Positions 1-12,466 are shown, counted from the first letter of the stretch. The stretch: 64,000 bases of DNA from Nissolia schottii (GCA_003254905.1 QANU01064622.1:10397-74396); one strand, 5' to 3'. Program-made: numbers and translations. Notes: generated by a model not told the origin, from the letters alone.

Positions 1-146
1 AAAAAAAAAAGTAACTCCATATAGAGAAAGAAAAGTTTGGGCCTTGATGAAATCCGCAACACTACCTAACAAAAATAAGTAGTATTTAAATCAAAAATAA
101 ATGAAAAAAAGTTTAAATTTAATGTATGGGGAATCTGAGCATCAAC

Positions 147-218
147 GGGTCCATAGCTCAGTGGTAGAGCATTTGACTGCAGATCAAGAGGTCACCGGTT
201 CGAACCCGGTTGGGCCCT
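147..218 (+). tRNA. tRNA-Cys (GCA)
   Basis: Cytosolic cysteine tRNA of 72 nt. The acceptor stem pairs GGGTCCA with TGGGCCC (one G-T wobble) and U is the discriminator base at 218. The D-loop region carries the A box (TAGCTCAGTGG), the anticodon loop CTGCAGA places GCA at 179-181, and the T arm contains GGTTCGAACC, the B box. There is no intron. A T-run follows at 225-230. All stems fold, so it looks functional rather than a pseudogene. Confidence 0.96.
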
Positions 219-224
219 GGACTA

Positions 225-230
225 TTTTTT
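225..230 (+). terminator. Pol III T-run terminator of tRNA-Cys
   Basis: Six consecutive T residues start 6 nt after the tRNA 3' end, the usual RNA polymerase III stop signal. Confidence 0.7.
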
Positions 231-2505
231 ATCACATATATATTGTTATTATTCAGTCAAACTATCTCTCCCTAAAATTGTAGCAAGCATAAAACTGTAA
301 TCGTTATGAAAGTGAAATAAGATTGACAATTTTTAATATAAAAAAATAACATTTTACATAATATTATTCATATTTTTCTTAATGTCTTTACCTATATTTA
401 TGATCAATTAGACTCAATAATCGGACTAATTAAATTATTAGGCCTTTAGGTCCCTTAGCCTTCTTACAAATACCATGTCAAAAGTAATAAATACAATGTT
501 ATGTGATATTGTTAAACAGCAAGAAAATTATTATTAGGAAAGTTGTAAGATTCTAATTTATAAATGGTCAATTTTTGTGTCAAATGCATGCCATGTAAAT
601 AAAAGTTGTTAAGATCTTTATCTCAAAGATCTACTTAAAATCGCATGTACCTTATAGCTTCTTCTCATATGTGTGCATACAATGGTACCTCAATGTTCAC
701 ATGAATTAGGTTGATTATATTTCTCTTGAAATGACTTCTTTTAAGCAATTGGATTGTCATTTTGACTACTACCATGATCCTTTTTAATATTTTTCAAGTT
801 TTGTTATTCTTTTTTATGCTTTTTATTTATCTTATTCTCTTAAGCTATTTGAGAATCTCCTAATTTTACTATTTACTATTTTCCTTAAGAACTCCTTTGT
901 ATATGTTTCTTCCATTAATTAATGAATACAAACTATTTATCTTTAATAAATAAATAAGACATTTTATATATACATGTCCTTTATATCATAATATAAATTT
1001 ATTCCTCTTTTTTTCATTAGAATGTTCGTTCAATTTTAGTGAACTAATTACTTTGAATCCACTAAAATAGTTTGTAAACTTTAGCAGGTACAATAGTGAA
1101 AAAAAGACACAAATTATTTGACTATGTGTCCTCTAATCTCATCTTAACCTTTGAAATAGATATCATTGATGGTGTGATTATTATTTATTTTTTCCTTCTT
1201 TAAAAGAATCAAACACATAACTCATTAATTTAATATTAAAAAAAATGTGATTGAGCTATAAACTCCACCATTCATCCCTCTTTTTGTTAAGTATGAATGA
1301 ACCTAATATAATTGGTTAGCTTTCAAATCATTGGTCCGATAAAGCTAACCAATTAAAAGAAATGGTGACCAAATCAGAGTATATCACTAATTAGCTACCA
1401 ACAAGTGCACGGTATCAAAGGGTAGGGAAATTAATGTGAATAAGAGCAACATGTCATCATCAAAAAATAGAATACATGCCTAGCTTCTCCCCAGCAGCAT
1501 TATATGTTTTGATTGCAACCTTCACCTGCCTTTTGAAACAAATAATCTTTCCATTATCTTTTTGGTCCCCATAATTAATAACAAAATTCACTGCAGATCA
1601 AATGGCCTATCCCCCTATGGTTGTGCGTATAAAAAACATATAGGTGATGCCCCGGCCCATTATCTTTTGAAAAAATAAAACTAGGGAATAGCTAGGGAAT
1701 AAAAAGTAACGTGCGTTACAAAATCCTCCTATACACAAAAAAAAAAAAATTATATATATATATTATATTAAATGAAGTAATTATTTATGATTTTTAATAT
1801 TATAAAGTATTGATTTTATTTATTTACTTCATTTAACATGTAAGAAAATTTGTAAGATGACATAACTTTACTCAAGCGTTATACATCTAAATGATCAAAC
1901 TTATGTGTGATGATCATCATTCAAGATTGAAGTTCAAAAAGTGTTGATTTCTTGTAATTTGATTTTTAACCGGGGGGATTTTTATACCCTGATTAGTTTC
2001 AAATAAGTTCCTTGTTTTTATTTTTTTATTATTGTTTTTAAAATTGTCACCTCATATTTAATTTATTTTATGTTTTGACGATTTTATAAACAATTAAAAA
2101 AAAGAGTTATTTTTAGCCTTTTTTTCAAAAAATATTTAAAACATAAAAATACTATTTCTTGAAAATTTTGGAGAAATAGGAAAATATTTCAGTTTTTTTA
2201 GAAAGGTGGAGGGTAACAAATTTTTTTTTTGATAACTTAATACTAGCTATTTCATTTGCTTTATTTTTTTTTTACTTTGCAATTAAATATTAATGCATAA
2301 AAATTAATATATTTAAGAGAAAGTAGAAACAACTCATGAAATATATTAATATCATGATATTCTTTTATCTTATACAAAAAGGGATGACATTGTAATGTCT
2401 TGTAGTGATTTATTTTTTTATATATAACCACAAGTTTACGTCATATTATTTAAGTAAACTCACGTAAAAGTTATTGTGAGTGAGGGAGTGTATTTTTAGC
2501 AAAAA
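231..2505. other. AT-rich intergenic DNA
   Basis: No coding region or RNA gene recognised. It contains short A/T runs and one perfect 15-bp inverted repeat (1309-1355), listed separately. Confidence 0.6.
1309..1355. repeat. 15-bp perfect inverted repeat (hairpin)
   Basis: TAATTGGTTAGCTTT at 1309-1323 is the exact reverse complement of AAAGCTAACCAATTA at 1341-1355, separated by a 17-nt loop. Pairing stops at the next base outward. It could be the relic of a foldback element or a chance hairpin; no microRNA was recognised in it. Confidence 0.7.
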
Positions 2506-3356
2506 TGCTGTGTACACCCAAATTGTATACACCCGTACATACACCTTCTAATTATATGCAATTAATGATTATTATACGTATAATATATAGTTTCTAAAAG
2601 TATAAACAACACGCCTCAATCTCAAACTCGTTCCCGTAGTCGTTTTTTCTCATCGTCATCCTCTTTATCCTCTCATCCTCATTCCGTTATCTTTATCCTC
2701 GTCATCATCTCATCATCGTCATCCTTGTCATTCTCTAATCATCTCATCCTCCTCATCTTCATTATCTTATCATGTGAAAGTTGATTAAAATGGAATAAAA
2801 TGATAAAAGGTTGATTTTCTTTTAAAATGGATGAGATCTATCTACCTTTAACAATGATGGTTTACTTGTTATCGATGCTTGAGTGGACAATTACTTGTGA
2901 AATGTCATACCTGCGAACATAAGCGTATAATGTTTGTGTGCAGATGCTTATAAAGTTTGTGCATTAAAGAGTCTAATAAAGTCTGGAATGTATGGTCCAT
3001 GTAAAGGTTTGTGAACATAAGCGAGTAATGTTTGTGCATTCTACCACATAAAGTTTGTGCACAAATGCTTATAAAGTTTGTGCATCCGATATTCTAATGA
3101 ATTATAGGATGTATGGTCTATGTAAAGGTTTGTGCACATAAAAGAATAATGTTTGTGCATTCTACTACATAATGTTAATGCACATATGCGTATAAAGTTT
3201 GTGCACACGAATGAAAATTGAGAAACGTGAATCGCGTATGCATGCGTGTTTAAGTGCGGAGTGGGAATCCGTGTATGAGTGAGTATTCGTAGTGGGTCCA
3301 AACATATTTAATACGAAGTGTATGTATGATGTGGGATATTTAGTGTGCATGTAGCA
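2506..3356 (+). mobile_element. Non-autonomous element, family with TTTGTGCAC repeats (copy A)
   Basis: The left end (tgctgtgtacaccc) and the reverse complement of the right end (tgctacatgcacac) form imperfect terminal inverted repeats. The interior holds a pyrimidine-rich tcctcatc tract (about 2640-2770), then about nine irregular copies of (A)AAGTTTGTGCAC or AATGTTTGTGCAT between 2930 and 3210, then a unique 3' segment. The 5' segment, minisatellite and 3' segment all have counterparts, in the same order, at 43289-44580. No transposase is present. Exact ends and target-site duplication are uncertain. Strand follows the TTTGTGCAC motif. Confidence 0.65.
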
Positions 3357-4069
3357 TGACTGTATTTTTAGTAATGTTAGTGGGACACTTTTAACTGAAA
3401 TATTAGACTTGTATTACTTCTAAAGGCTTGTTTGATTTAGCGATTGAAATACTTAAACGTAAGTTTGCCGAAAGTATCTTAATTTTACTTTGAGAAAACT
3501 TGTCTCGAGAAGTCAAATTGAGCATTTTGCGGTGAGAAAAATGTTATCGAAATAAGCACTACGTAATTACCGGAAATTTATATATATACACACACACACA
3601 CTCACACTAATGACATGATATATATAATCTTATATTATTGAAAGACACGCATCCTTAAAGAGACAACAAAAAGCATAAGAATGTTTCAAAGTGTTACATA
3701 AATACTACTGAAAGCTACTTCAGTAATTTCAATTTACAAACCAAGCAGATTACGTGCATTCTCATAAACAAATATATTTCATGTGTCACACCAAACGTAT
3801 GTGTGGGAATTGAAATCAAACTTTAGAATGACATAAACAACGCATGAATGATCACCAATCTCCAAGAAATTTTTATATGCTTATAAAACACACATTAAAT
3901 GTGTTCTATAAATATTAAATCTATAAATTTTAACTTATAATATTTAAAAAATATATAATAAACAAAGAATCAATAGTTAATAGTGTTTCTAAAACATGCA
4001 TTAAATATGATTCAATATCATGTGAAAATTTCTCATAGCACCCCCTCAAACTTTATCTTAATCTTCTTC
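3357..4069. other. Intergenic DNA upstream of MIR393
   Basis: No gene recognised. There is a short (CA)n run near 3590-3602, and the sequence is otherwise AT-rich. Confidence 0.5.
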
Positions 4070-4076
4070 TATAAAT
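4070..4076 (+). promoter_or_regulatory. Candidate TATA box for MIR393
   Basis: TATAAAT lies about 140 bp before the hairpin base, a plausible position for a Pol II primary-microRNA promoter. In such AT-rich DNA a chance match is possible. Confidence 0.35.
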
Positions 4077-4210
4077 CTGAAACCAACTCACAACTACTTT
4101 TGGACCACGCCACATGTGTAACAATAAATAATATTCCCTCCAATAATATAAAGAAGCACTTGTTCTTGAAGACATTTTTGTGTGATGCTTGGAGTATATG
4201 CCTTAATTAG

Positions 4211-4341
4211 TGTAGGTGGAGAGTTCCAAAGGGATCGCATTGATCTAAATTAATTCTTGTTAGATAGATGCATGCCCTGTATTTTTCCATCAAGTTGCTT
4301 TTGGATCATGCGATCCCTTAGGAATTTTCCATCATCTCTAA
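4211..4341 (+). ncRNA. MIR393: MIR393 precursor hairpin
   Basis: The 5' arm carries TCCAAAGGGATCGCATTGAT followed by CT (4225-4246), matching the conserved mature plant miR393. The 3' arm carries ATCATGCGATCCCTTAGGAA plus T (4305-4325), matching a miR393* strand. The arms pair over about 22 nt with a few mismatches, and the lower stem continues with GGTGGA opposite TCCATC; the loop is about 58 nt. As established for the family, miR393 directs cleavage of TIR1/AFB auxin-receptor F-box mRNAs and helps produce secondary siRNAs, linking auxin signalling to growth, nutrient and defence responses. The primary transcript ends cannot be set from sequence alone. The identity of the mature strand makes the call strong. 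Confidence 0.93.
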
Positions 4342-4345
4342 ATTC

Positions 4346-5595
4346 TTCTTTGATCCCTTTTGATGTAAAGCAACATCCATAAGGAAACTATATTGTAAGT
4401 ATAAATTACTTCATCTCTTCTTCTGCCTATCTATTCATGAATGTTTATATTGTCATGATCTTGAATTGGGTATATAATTTTCTGACACTGCTGGTATAAA
4501 CTTTATACATAGCTAATCACTATATATGGTTTCGAGTATCATTAGCAAATTAAGGTGATATTTTCTTAATTAGTGATCTACCATATAGTTTTTCTTTTCC
4601 TTCATAATTATGCTATTTCAAGAAGATAATTTTGATTATAGTTATAGTGGATTTGTTGAAAGAAAATTGGTTTGAAGGCCACATAAGTAATACATGAATT
4701 TACCATATATATACTTGATTATATGTCTTGATGGAAAGAGATATAATTAATCTTCATAGGCATAAAACCATCCTTTCTGTGATCTCCATTGCAATTTGCA
4801 ACATATATAAACATTAATTATTCTTTAAATTTAACATTCAACTAAGGGCTAATTAGTTACTAAGATATATAGAATTCCACTTTGCATTCTGTTCATTCGT
4901 TTTGTATAGAAGTTTTCTGCTTAATTTGCTCTTGAAGTGATCATGTAAATTTAAGTTCAAGAAATTTCATGTTTTTCAGTACGTATGATCATTATTCATT
5001 AGTAATTGTGATCAAATCGCAATAGTTAATTACTATTTGGATCCTGTTAATTTTGGTTATTGTGAAGAAAACGTGAATTAATTGAACATATATTTATTTA
5101 GTGAGTGAGTTGCATGAGAGATTCCACTAATTGCACGAGATCTAGAGACAATGAGTATCACGTCAACCGTACCCCAGCACGAGTGCCCCAATCTGATTTA
5201 ACCCATCAACCAAACATGTTGTGTCGGTTCATCAATTAATTGTTTTGTTTTTTTCATCACACACTTGATGAAACAGATGTTCATTTGTTGCTTATTACAT
5301 TGTTTCATGCCCATGTGTCTCCACTCTCTTGTACTATACACACACACACACACATGACAAATAAGTTGTAACAAATGTTAATGTTGCTGCTTAATTACGT
5401 ATAAAACTCTGATCACACTTCCAAGTAAATTATGTGCATTATATCATGCTGAGAATCTTAGCATGATGTTGAGTATTTAAGGAAAATATAAACTCAATAG
5501 GGAATCTACGTCTTTCACGTCTTTCACGTAATTATTGTTTTTTCTTTTTCAAACAAATATAAGTAGTTGCGTTTATCTCTTTTTTAATATGATAT
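4346..5595. other. Intergenic DNA downstream of MIR393
   Basis: AT-rich. It contains a (CA)n microsatellite at about 5337-5354 and a small hairpin around 5445-5465 (CATGCTGAGA / TCTTAGCATG). It may include the MIR393 primary-transcript 3' part. No gene recognised. Confidence 0.5.
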
Positions 5596-6030
5596 TGTTA
5601 TGGGTCTTCGTGGAAGGCCTCTTAAACTATGGAATCAAACCTGCGGTCCACATATCTTTGGGGACTCAAGCAGGTTAAACCCTGATGAAGATCTAGTAAT
5701 CGCATATTGGGCTAACCCTGCATTGAGGCCAACTCAGCCTTCAGATGGTGGGACTCATATGAGAAACTTCTTACCTAATTAGGGCAAATTCCCCAAATTA
5801 GGTATAAATAACTCATGGTATCAAGTATGCTTTTAGACATTTTTTTTCATATACCTAACCCTAATTCAACCATTATTGACTTGAGTGTCGGACTCTATGA
5901 AGGCACTCACGCTGCCTCCGCACTGGACCTCCGAGGAGCAAGCTTTCACCGCCGCAAGGGGAACTTCTCAGTACTCGTAAGGTATATTTGCACTGTTTGT
6001 GGGGATGACTCGATACGATTTGCGTGAGTT
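5596..6030 (+). mobile_element. Probable LTR fragment
   Basis: A GC-richer island starts with TGTTATGGGTC. It holds a TATA-like TATAAATA near 5802, followed about 75 bp later by TTGACTTGAGTGTCGGACTC. That block resembles one I know from LTRs of plant retrotransposons, where it lies downstream of the TATA box. No coding domain, second LTR or convincing target-site duplication was found, so this is a fragment or old solo LTR. The open frames across it look incidental. Confidence 0.45.
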
Positions 6031-8998
6031 CTCATATGTTCTCATACTAAAGAACATACCTCAAATTGATTGTTATTTAAACTGATTAAAGTTTATAAGT
6101 AATATCAAATGGAATTTAGGTTTAGCCAATAGAAAGGAGGTTAGTCTTCACAATATAACAAATCACAATTCAAATCACAATCCAACCATTGCCTCAATAG
6201 AATTTAGTATGGTGGAAGATAATGTTAAAAACGAAACAAAATTCATACGTTTAATTATCATTTGCAGTTTATAACTACAATTAAGTCAATACTCATCAGA
6301 ATAAGAGCAGAAGACGTTTGCTTTTTGCCGAGGCATATATCAAATTCATGTTACCGACATGAGAATCATCATGTTAATGCTCGAATAAGTTAGAGACATG
6401 CCCAAATCCTAATAGATTGTCTGCAGTTGAACTTACCTAAAATTTTAGCACCAAAATAGAAAAGGACTAGGAATATATCAATCATGGTGGTTACTTTATA
6501 AAAAAAACATAAGCTGCTGTAACAGATCTTACAGAACCACAAGAAGAAAGTATTATATGTACAAAAGGAATGTGATAGTACAGTGTACCTGAAAATCCAC
6601 TTCCTCATTTCATGCATGTCCCTTCAAATTTTGCGAAGAAAATTAGATTCCTTAGTCATTTCTTGAATTTGTTTTCTTGTGTAGTATGTGAAGTCAAATC
6701 CAACACTAGGAATTTTAACTTTCCACTGTTTTTGATGCTTTTGTTTTAAGGAATTTGATTTTTTTTATTAAAAGATTTGAAGATCTAATTTCTAGAATTC
6801 CTAACACATAGGCATAGAGCTAAAGGTTATGTTGCATTTGGTTGTTTAATTGGTTAGCATGATTTACAACATACTTTTCGAATAATATGAACTAAATACA
6901 CACATATTTTTTTTTCTTTATTTTTAGTTTGGACACATTATATGTTCGTCAGTGAGAACTGAACACGACTCTTTTAAATTACTCTTTAATATTGAATTAA
7001 AAGAGATGTCATTTAAACTACTCAATTTATATAATAACTCCGTTATACGTAATTTATAGATGAACAATAAAGAACTATCACCAATTTAATTAATGAAAAT
7101 TCAATAATATTTTTTATAGCTAAGGTAAAATCCTATTGATCATGCTCATATTATCTAACTAGTGGATATCTGATTCTTGAATAGGAATTTTACTCAGTGA
7201 TATATTATGACAATATATAATTACACACAGTATAGCTTGCAATTGTGAACTATTGAAATGTATACAAGTATTATTATTTCCAGAAAGACACTGCATATTA
7301 TATGCATGCTTTCCTTTGCTTACGAGAATTGCAATTGATACACATATATATTATTATTATTTCTTGACGTAATGGGGATATATGTGTTGTGTCTTATTGT
7401 AACAGGTTAAGTGGCGAGGTTCAACCTTTATGTCACTTTTTCTTAATTTCACTTTCTGGGCTTTCATGCCCTGCCCTGCCCCCAAACTGTGTTGCGTCCT
7501 TCTTGGCTGATGTTGGTTCATTATGTTCACCAACTCCCATGGCATTAAGAAAAACACTAGTAAGAAAGATACATAAAGATACAAAATGCATGTGACTGAT
7601 GAAAAAAGTCACATTTGTATTTTTTTTTCCCGTCTCTTGTTAAGGAGTGCTTTTGTGTAAAAAAAATAAAATTAAGTGAGTTTGACAATGATTATTCTAT
7701 TAGGATCAAGACATGTCTTTAAATGCTTATAAATTATTCACTAGAGTAACCCCTTACTTTGACCGCGGGAATTGAACACACGTCTTTTTAGAATACAAGT
7801 TCACTCCTTACCAATGATGTCAACCATCTTCAACAAATTGGTTTTTTTACATAGGATATCCATACTGATAGTAATGACTAATCCTCTCACGTCATAGTAA
7901 CGGAGTTTAAGAGTGACTAAGTTCATACGAAGTGATAAATTATCTGCCACATAATGTTCTTCCATTTTCATATATGAGAATCGAACACACACCACATAAT
8001 TAAGGAATAAGGTGAACTACCGCCTCGTACTTATTTGCTTTCTTGGGGTTGGGAGAGTCAAGAAACTCAAAAATTCTTTGGGTCTATAGAGCGGGCTTTT
8101 TCTCTGAAAAGCTCTTTTCACTACTAGTTGTTAGATCATCAATTTTGATCCATACCAATGGGCTTATCCATGTTCATAACCTTCTTACATTTTAATTCGT
8201 ACATATTTTGGCCCAATAAAACTAAAAAATACAAAAAGAAACTAGTGGCAACCCATTAAATTATTTCAGTGGTTAGATTCATACAAATTACTTGAGCTAA
8301 ATGAACAGGCCATTTTCTGACCAAAAATAGGTCCCATGAGTTCTTAAAATTGTGCTCTATGCATTTTTGGGTCCATAAGTAGTGCTCTAGTTTTAGTCAT
8401 TTTAGAACTACTAAGAATAATGAAATTCTCAAATTATGTAGCCCAACTACTCTACAATATCTTGTTAATTTGACCAAAAAAAAGAAAGCTCAGTCCAAAA
8501 GAGGACCAATATACTTATTGTTGGGCTCCTTAACGTGGTCCTAAAGGGAAAACAAGAAAATTATACCTGTTGTCCAAAACAATACTTGAATGGACCAAAA
8601 AATAAATAATATTAAAAAATTAAATTTAGTTTTCAAAAGTAAAATACCAATTATTATAAGTTGGAGAGAGAAATTATATGCGGAACTAATCTTTAGTGGC
8701 ACTACGAATTATTGAAATTACATCAATGTAGCCAAGAGTGGGAGTAAGTGAGTAAGTTAATTGTCAAAGGATGATGAAATTATGAAAATACTTTAGGGTG
8801 GCCGGTTTGAAATACTAATTTGTCAAAATGATAGCAAATTAGTAATCAATCGTGGAAGGTGCCTAATAAAGAGTGATTTAATTTTGATGCATCATTGGTA
8901 TAAAACAATTTTACTCTTAATTTGTCACATCAATAAAATTGGTTCAAATCACTTAATAATTATTAATTATTTTTACTAATGTGTCTAAATACATGATT
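6031..8998. other. Intergenic DNA, no gene recognised
   Basis: AT-rich. Short open frames near 6390-6617 and 7357-7595 show no recognisable domain. Degenerate B-box-like motifs on the minus strand near 7765 and 7980 may be decayed tRNA-derived repeats. Confidence 0.45.
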
Positions 8999-9115
8999 AG
9001 ATGTCTATTCCAACAAAACCAACGGGGGTTGGTCCAAGTGGTAAGCGGCTTGGTATCGCTTAAACAAGGTCCCGAGTTCGATATCAACCTAAAAAAAAGA
9101 TGTCTATTCCGACAA
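8999..9115 (+). mobile_element. tRNA-derived SINE with 18-bp target-site duplication
   Basis: An 81-bp insert (9017-9097) is flanked by agatgtctattccaacaa (8999-9016) and agatgtctattccgacaa (9098-9115), an 18-bp direct repeat with one mismatch. The insert contains an A-box-like TGGTCCAAGTGG, a B-box-like GAGTTCGATATC and a short terminal A-run, in the order expected of Pol III transcripts copied by LINE machinery. The body is only tRNA-sized, with no unrelated tail. An insertion relic of a tRNA-like RNA is the best reading; the parent tRNA is not identified. Confidence 0.8.
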
Positions 9116-10290
9116 TGCATTAAACTCTTGTTATAAATCAAACAATATCAATATTTTTTTATTTTAAAATTACATTTAATGAGATTTTAACCGAAGACCT
9201 CATACAAACTATCCAAATCTCTCACCACTATATAAATATTAGTGGCTTATCAATAGTTTGAATACTTGTTTTACCTTTCTTTTTTTTTTCCAACTCCAAA
9301 TATTTGAGTGACACATAATGTAACGAAGAGAAGATTCTTGAGAGTATCACACCTCAAAAGCTAGCTATTAAGGTAGACGAGTCCAAGTTCTTATACACAA
9401 TATTGTTAAGATTTGAATTTAAATATTAAAATTTTACGATTTTATGAGTTTAAAGAGATTAGCCAATTCTATTACTATTATTTAAATCAAATGATCATAT
9501 AATTTAAATCATGTTATAATTTCATATTTTACGTTTTTATTTTGCTATTTTAATTAAGATCTCAATTTTTCAACCTTACTTATAAAACCTTTTCGAAAAG
9601 GTAACTTAAGGTGTAACTCGTTACACATAGATCCTATTAGGTCCGCATGATTTGTTAAGTGAAAGTAAAACGACCAAGATTGCATATAGTTACACGATGC
9701 AGTGAAGTTTCAAAAAAAGTTAGGTGTGTGTGTGTGACAATCTTGTTTCCAAAAATATGGTGGTGGTGGCTTCAAATCATGTGATTTACAAGGTGAAGAA
9801 AAAGCCCAACATCTTCTCCCTAATCATCGGAGGGTGAATTGATTCATTAATTTTTTAGATTTTGTGGGCAGAACGTAACTAACTCCACTGTTCCTTGATC
9901 ATAGCGTTGCTCACACAACGGAGGAAAAGTGCACGAAATTACAACTCTTAATATACACTACATCATTATCAATTTATCGTTACACTTTTCTTCTTTCTGT
10001 TTTTGGTACGAACAAATAAATTATCAGCCACCTAGAAACTTGGATAAGTTTATCCCAATATGAATGAGTTGATATCAAATTTTTTTTTTTGAGTTTGATT
10101 GATATGGATTACATCTAATAATAGATTTAATCATATGCATGATTTTTAAAATAATAAAAAAGAAAGTCAAATATTTTTATTGATGTTTCAACGTTTGATT
10201 AAATAACATTATAAAATTAATATATATATATATAGCAATTAAATATTTTTTTAAACTCCTTTGTACAATAGCAGCCAAAAGACTAGGGCC
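9116..10290. other. Intergenic DNA, no gene recognised
   Basis: AT-rich, with a short (TA)n near 10218-10236. Nothing coding recognised. Confidence 0.5.
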
Positions 10291-10349
10291 TACTTGTTAC
10301 AAGTAATTCGGTTAAGATCGAAATAATTCACAACAACCTTATGTGAGAC

Positions 10350-10640
10350 ATGAGAATTCTCTTAGATATTATCAGACAGTGTGGTTTGATCGATGCTCCG
10401 GCGTGGCAGGAGTGGTACTTGCAAAAACCACTCCGACGCCCAAGTCAGTGTATAAGTGATATGAGGTGATAATAAGAATGAGACGTACCTTATAGAATAG
10501 CAAAAACCACTCTTTTATAGTTCAAGTGTGGACACTAATTAAGATTCTGTAACGTTTGAAAATATATATCATATTCTGTAACGTTCATAACAGTCACAAG
10601 CCATTAAGTTGCGCAAGGCTACAATCTAGTTAAATGTCTT
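10350..10640 (-). mobile_element. Probable LTR fragment
   Basis: The block CCACTCCGACGCCCAAGTCA (10421-10440) is the reverse complement of the GACTTGAGYGTCGGA-type block also present at about 5878-5900, and it lies in a GC-richer patch. This suggests a reversed, degraded LTR of a similar class. Ends are not defined. Confidence 0.4.
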
Positions 10641-12320
10641 GTTTAGATCATCTCATCATGTATGTCGAGCCTAAGTCATTGTCAGATTTAATTAGTATCA
10701 CTGCTTAAATAGTTTTGTGAAGCTAGCTAGATTTTGGTATATCCATCTTGTTATGATATATATGTGTGTACGTATGTAGTTTTTAATTTTCTTGCCATGC
10801 TAAATGCTTGTGAGTTGTGACATGCCATAATCTTGGAATGGTGGAGGAACCTTCTCTCCCCACAATAAACTACTGTTGTAATATTGCATTGTCTGTATTC
10901 ACACTAAGCTACAATTAGGTCAATTCACCTTTTGTTTCCCTATCAAAGCCAACAACAATATTGATACTTCATTTTCAGCCACCGTAATGTTCCGTAGGTT
11001 AATATTAAAAAGAAGAAAGATATTTTGAACAATATAGATGGACAAATCAAACTAAGAGTTAAATTAATTATATATTAATAAAAAAAAAGGGATAAAAACA
11101 CTACTGAATCCTTGATTTAACCAGTACAGAGCCCATTCACTCTCTTGGTAAGCTATTCACATGTCCGTATTGATAATATAATAGACAAGTTTCAAAAAAA
11201 GTGTTCATGGCTCAACGTTTCAAAATTATCATAAGGGAAAAAAAATGTATTTTAACTATAATTCATAATCATTTTACTCTAAAAAATAGTTAAAGTTATC
11301 TTCTTAACTGCCATATTTTTCATAACCAGAACTCACATGCTTCCTTAGGTTATAGTGTGCCTCTATCTACTATGTGAATTCTGCTGTTGATAATCAATAT
11401 ACTTTGATATACTAATTAAGTCAATAATTAACTATTTGTATTCAAACATTTTTTAAGGAGAGAAATAAAATATAATAGTAGTGGAGTGTGTAATCCTTCA
11501 AGCATCTCTTATTTACTTCTATAAATACTATATTATAATTCTTCACTATTTAAAATGTAAAATTACTCTTCTCTTGTCTTTCTCTTCATGCTCCTATACA
11601 CTCAAACGTACACTCTAAGGACTCTTAACTGATTAATTACTTTTATTTTAATATATTACTTTTATTTTAATATAATATGATGACAATAATTAGCCCAAAA
11701 AAAACACAAGAGAACTATGCTAATATTCTTTGTGGAGAATGAGTAACGTAGCTTCATTAATCCCCTTCATTTGTTTAGGAGAAAAAAAAAATATGACAAT
11801 GACATAATAACACCAAGAAGGTAATTTTCAATCTTTTGTTTTCTTTCAAGCATCACGTTTAAATGCAGATATTGTGGAGCAAAGGGTCCTCCACTGATGG
11901 CGGTGTAGGTTGACTAGTAAATCAAACTTGGTCATCCTGTAATATTGGTTCATCATTCAAACCTAAGCTTACACGTGGCTAGCATCAAATCAACATTATA
12001 TATAATTATAAAAAAAAATTATTTTATATATGAGACATACATCAACTCATTACTTATATTAGATGAGATGTTAATAAAATATGTGCTCTATTAAAATTTC
12101 ATCTAATGATAGATAAAAAATAAATTGACAAAATATCTCAGATATAATACATACAAATATCGTAACAGTATGATATATAAGCTAAATTAGGATTCCATAA
12201 ACATCTCACCTACTCTTCTTCCTTCTTTTCTCTTTTGATTCACTGAAAAGTCCAAATTTACCAATAAATTTTGTTTTTCTATTTTAAAAAAATATCTCCA
12301 AATTTCCCTTTGGAAAAACC
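10641..12320. other. Intergenic DNA upstream of the PAR1 gene
   Basis: AT-rich, with no gene recognised. The last few hundred bases probably include the PAR1 promoter; TATAAGTA near 12323 is a possible TATA box. Confidence 0.45.
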
Positions 12321-12466
12321 ACTATAAGTACACTTATTAACTAGCGATAAAGCATCACAACCACAAAGCCTCCAAGTACCAGGCACGCAGAGTACTTTCT
12401 ATACCAAATTTCCAAAAAATCCCAAGCTAATTTTTTTGGCACTCCCAAACATCTTCTGCTAGAAGC

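Noticed and set aside
5600-6027. Two open frames of 60-70 residues
   Set aside because: They lie inside an LTR-like island with a TATA box and no domain; treated as incidental.
7745-8010. Minus-strand tRNA-like B-box motifs (near 7765 and 7980)
   Set aside because: No A box at the right spacing, no cloverleaf and no target-site duplication.
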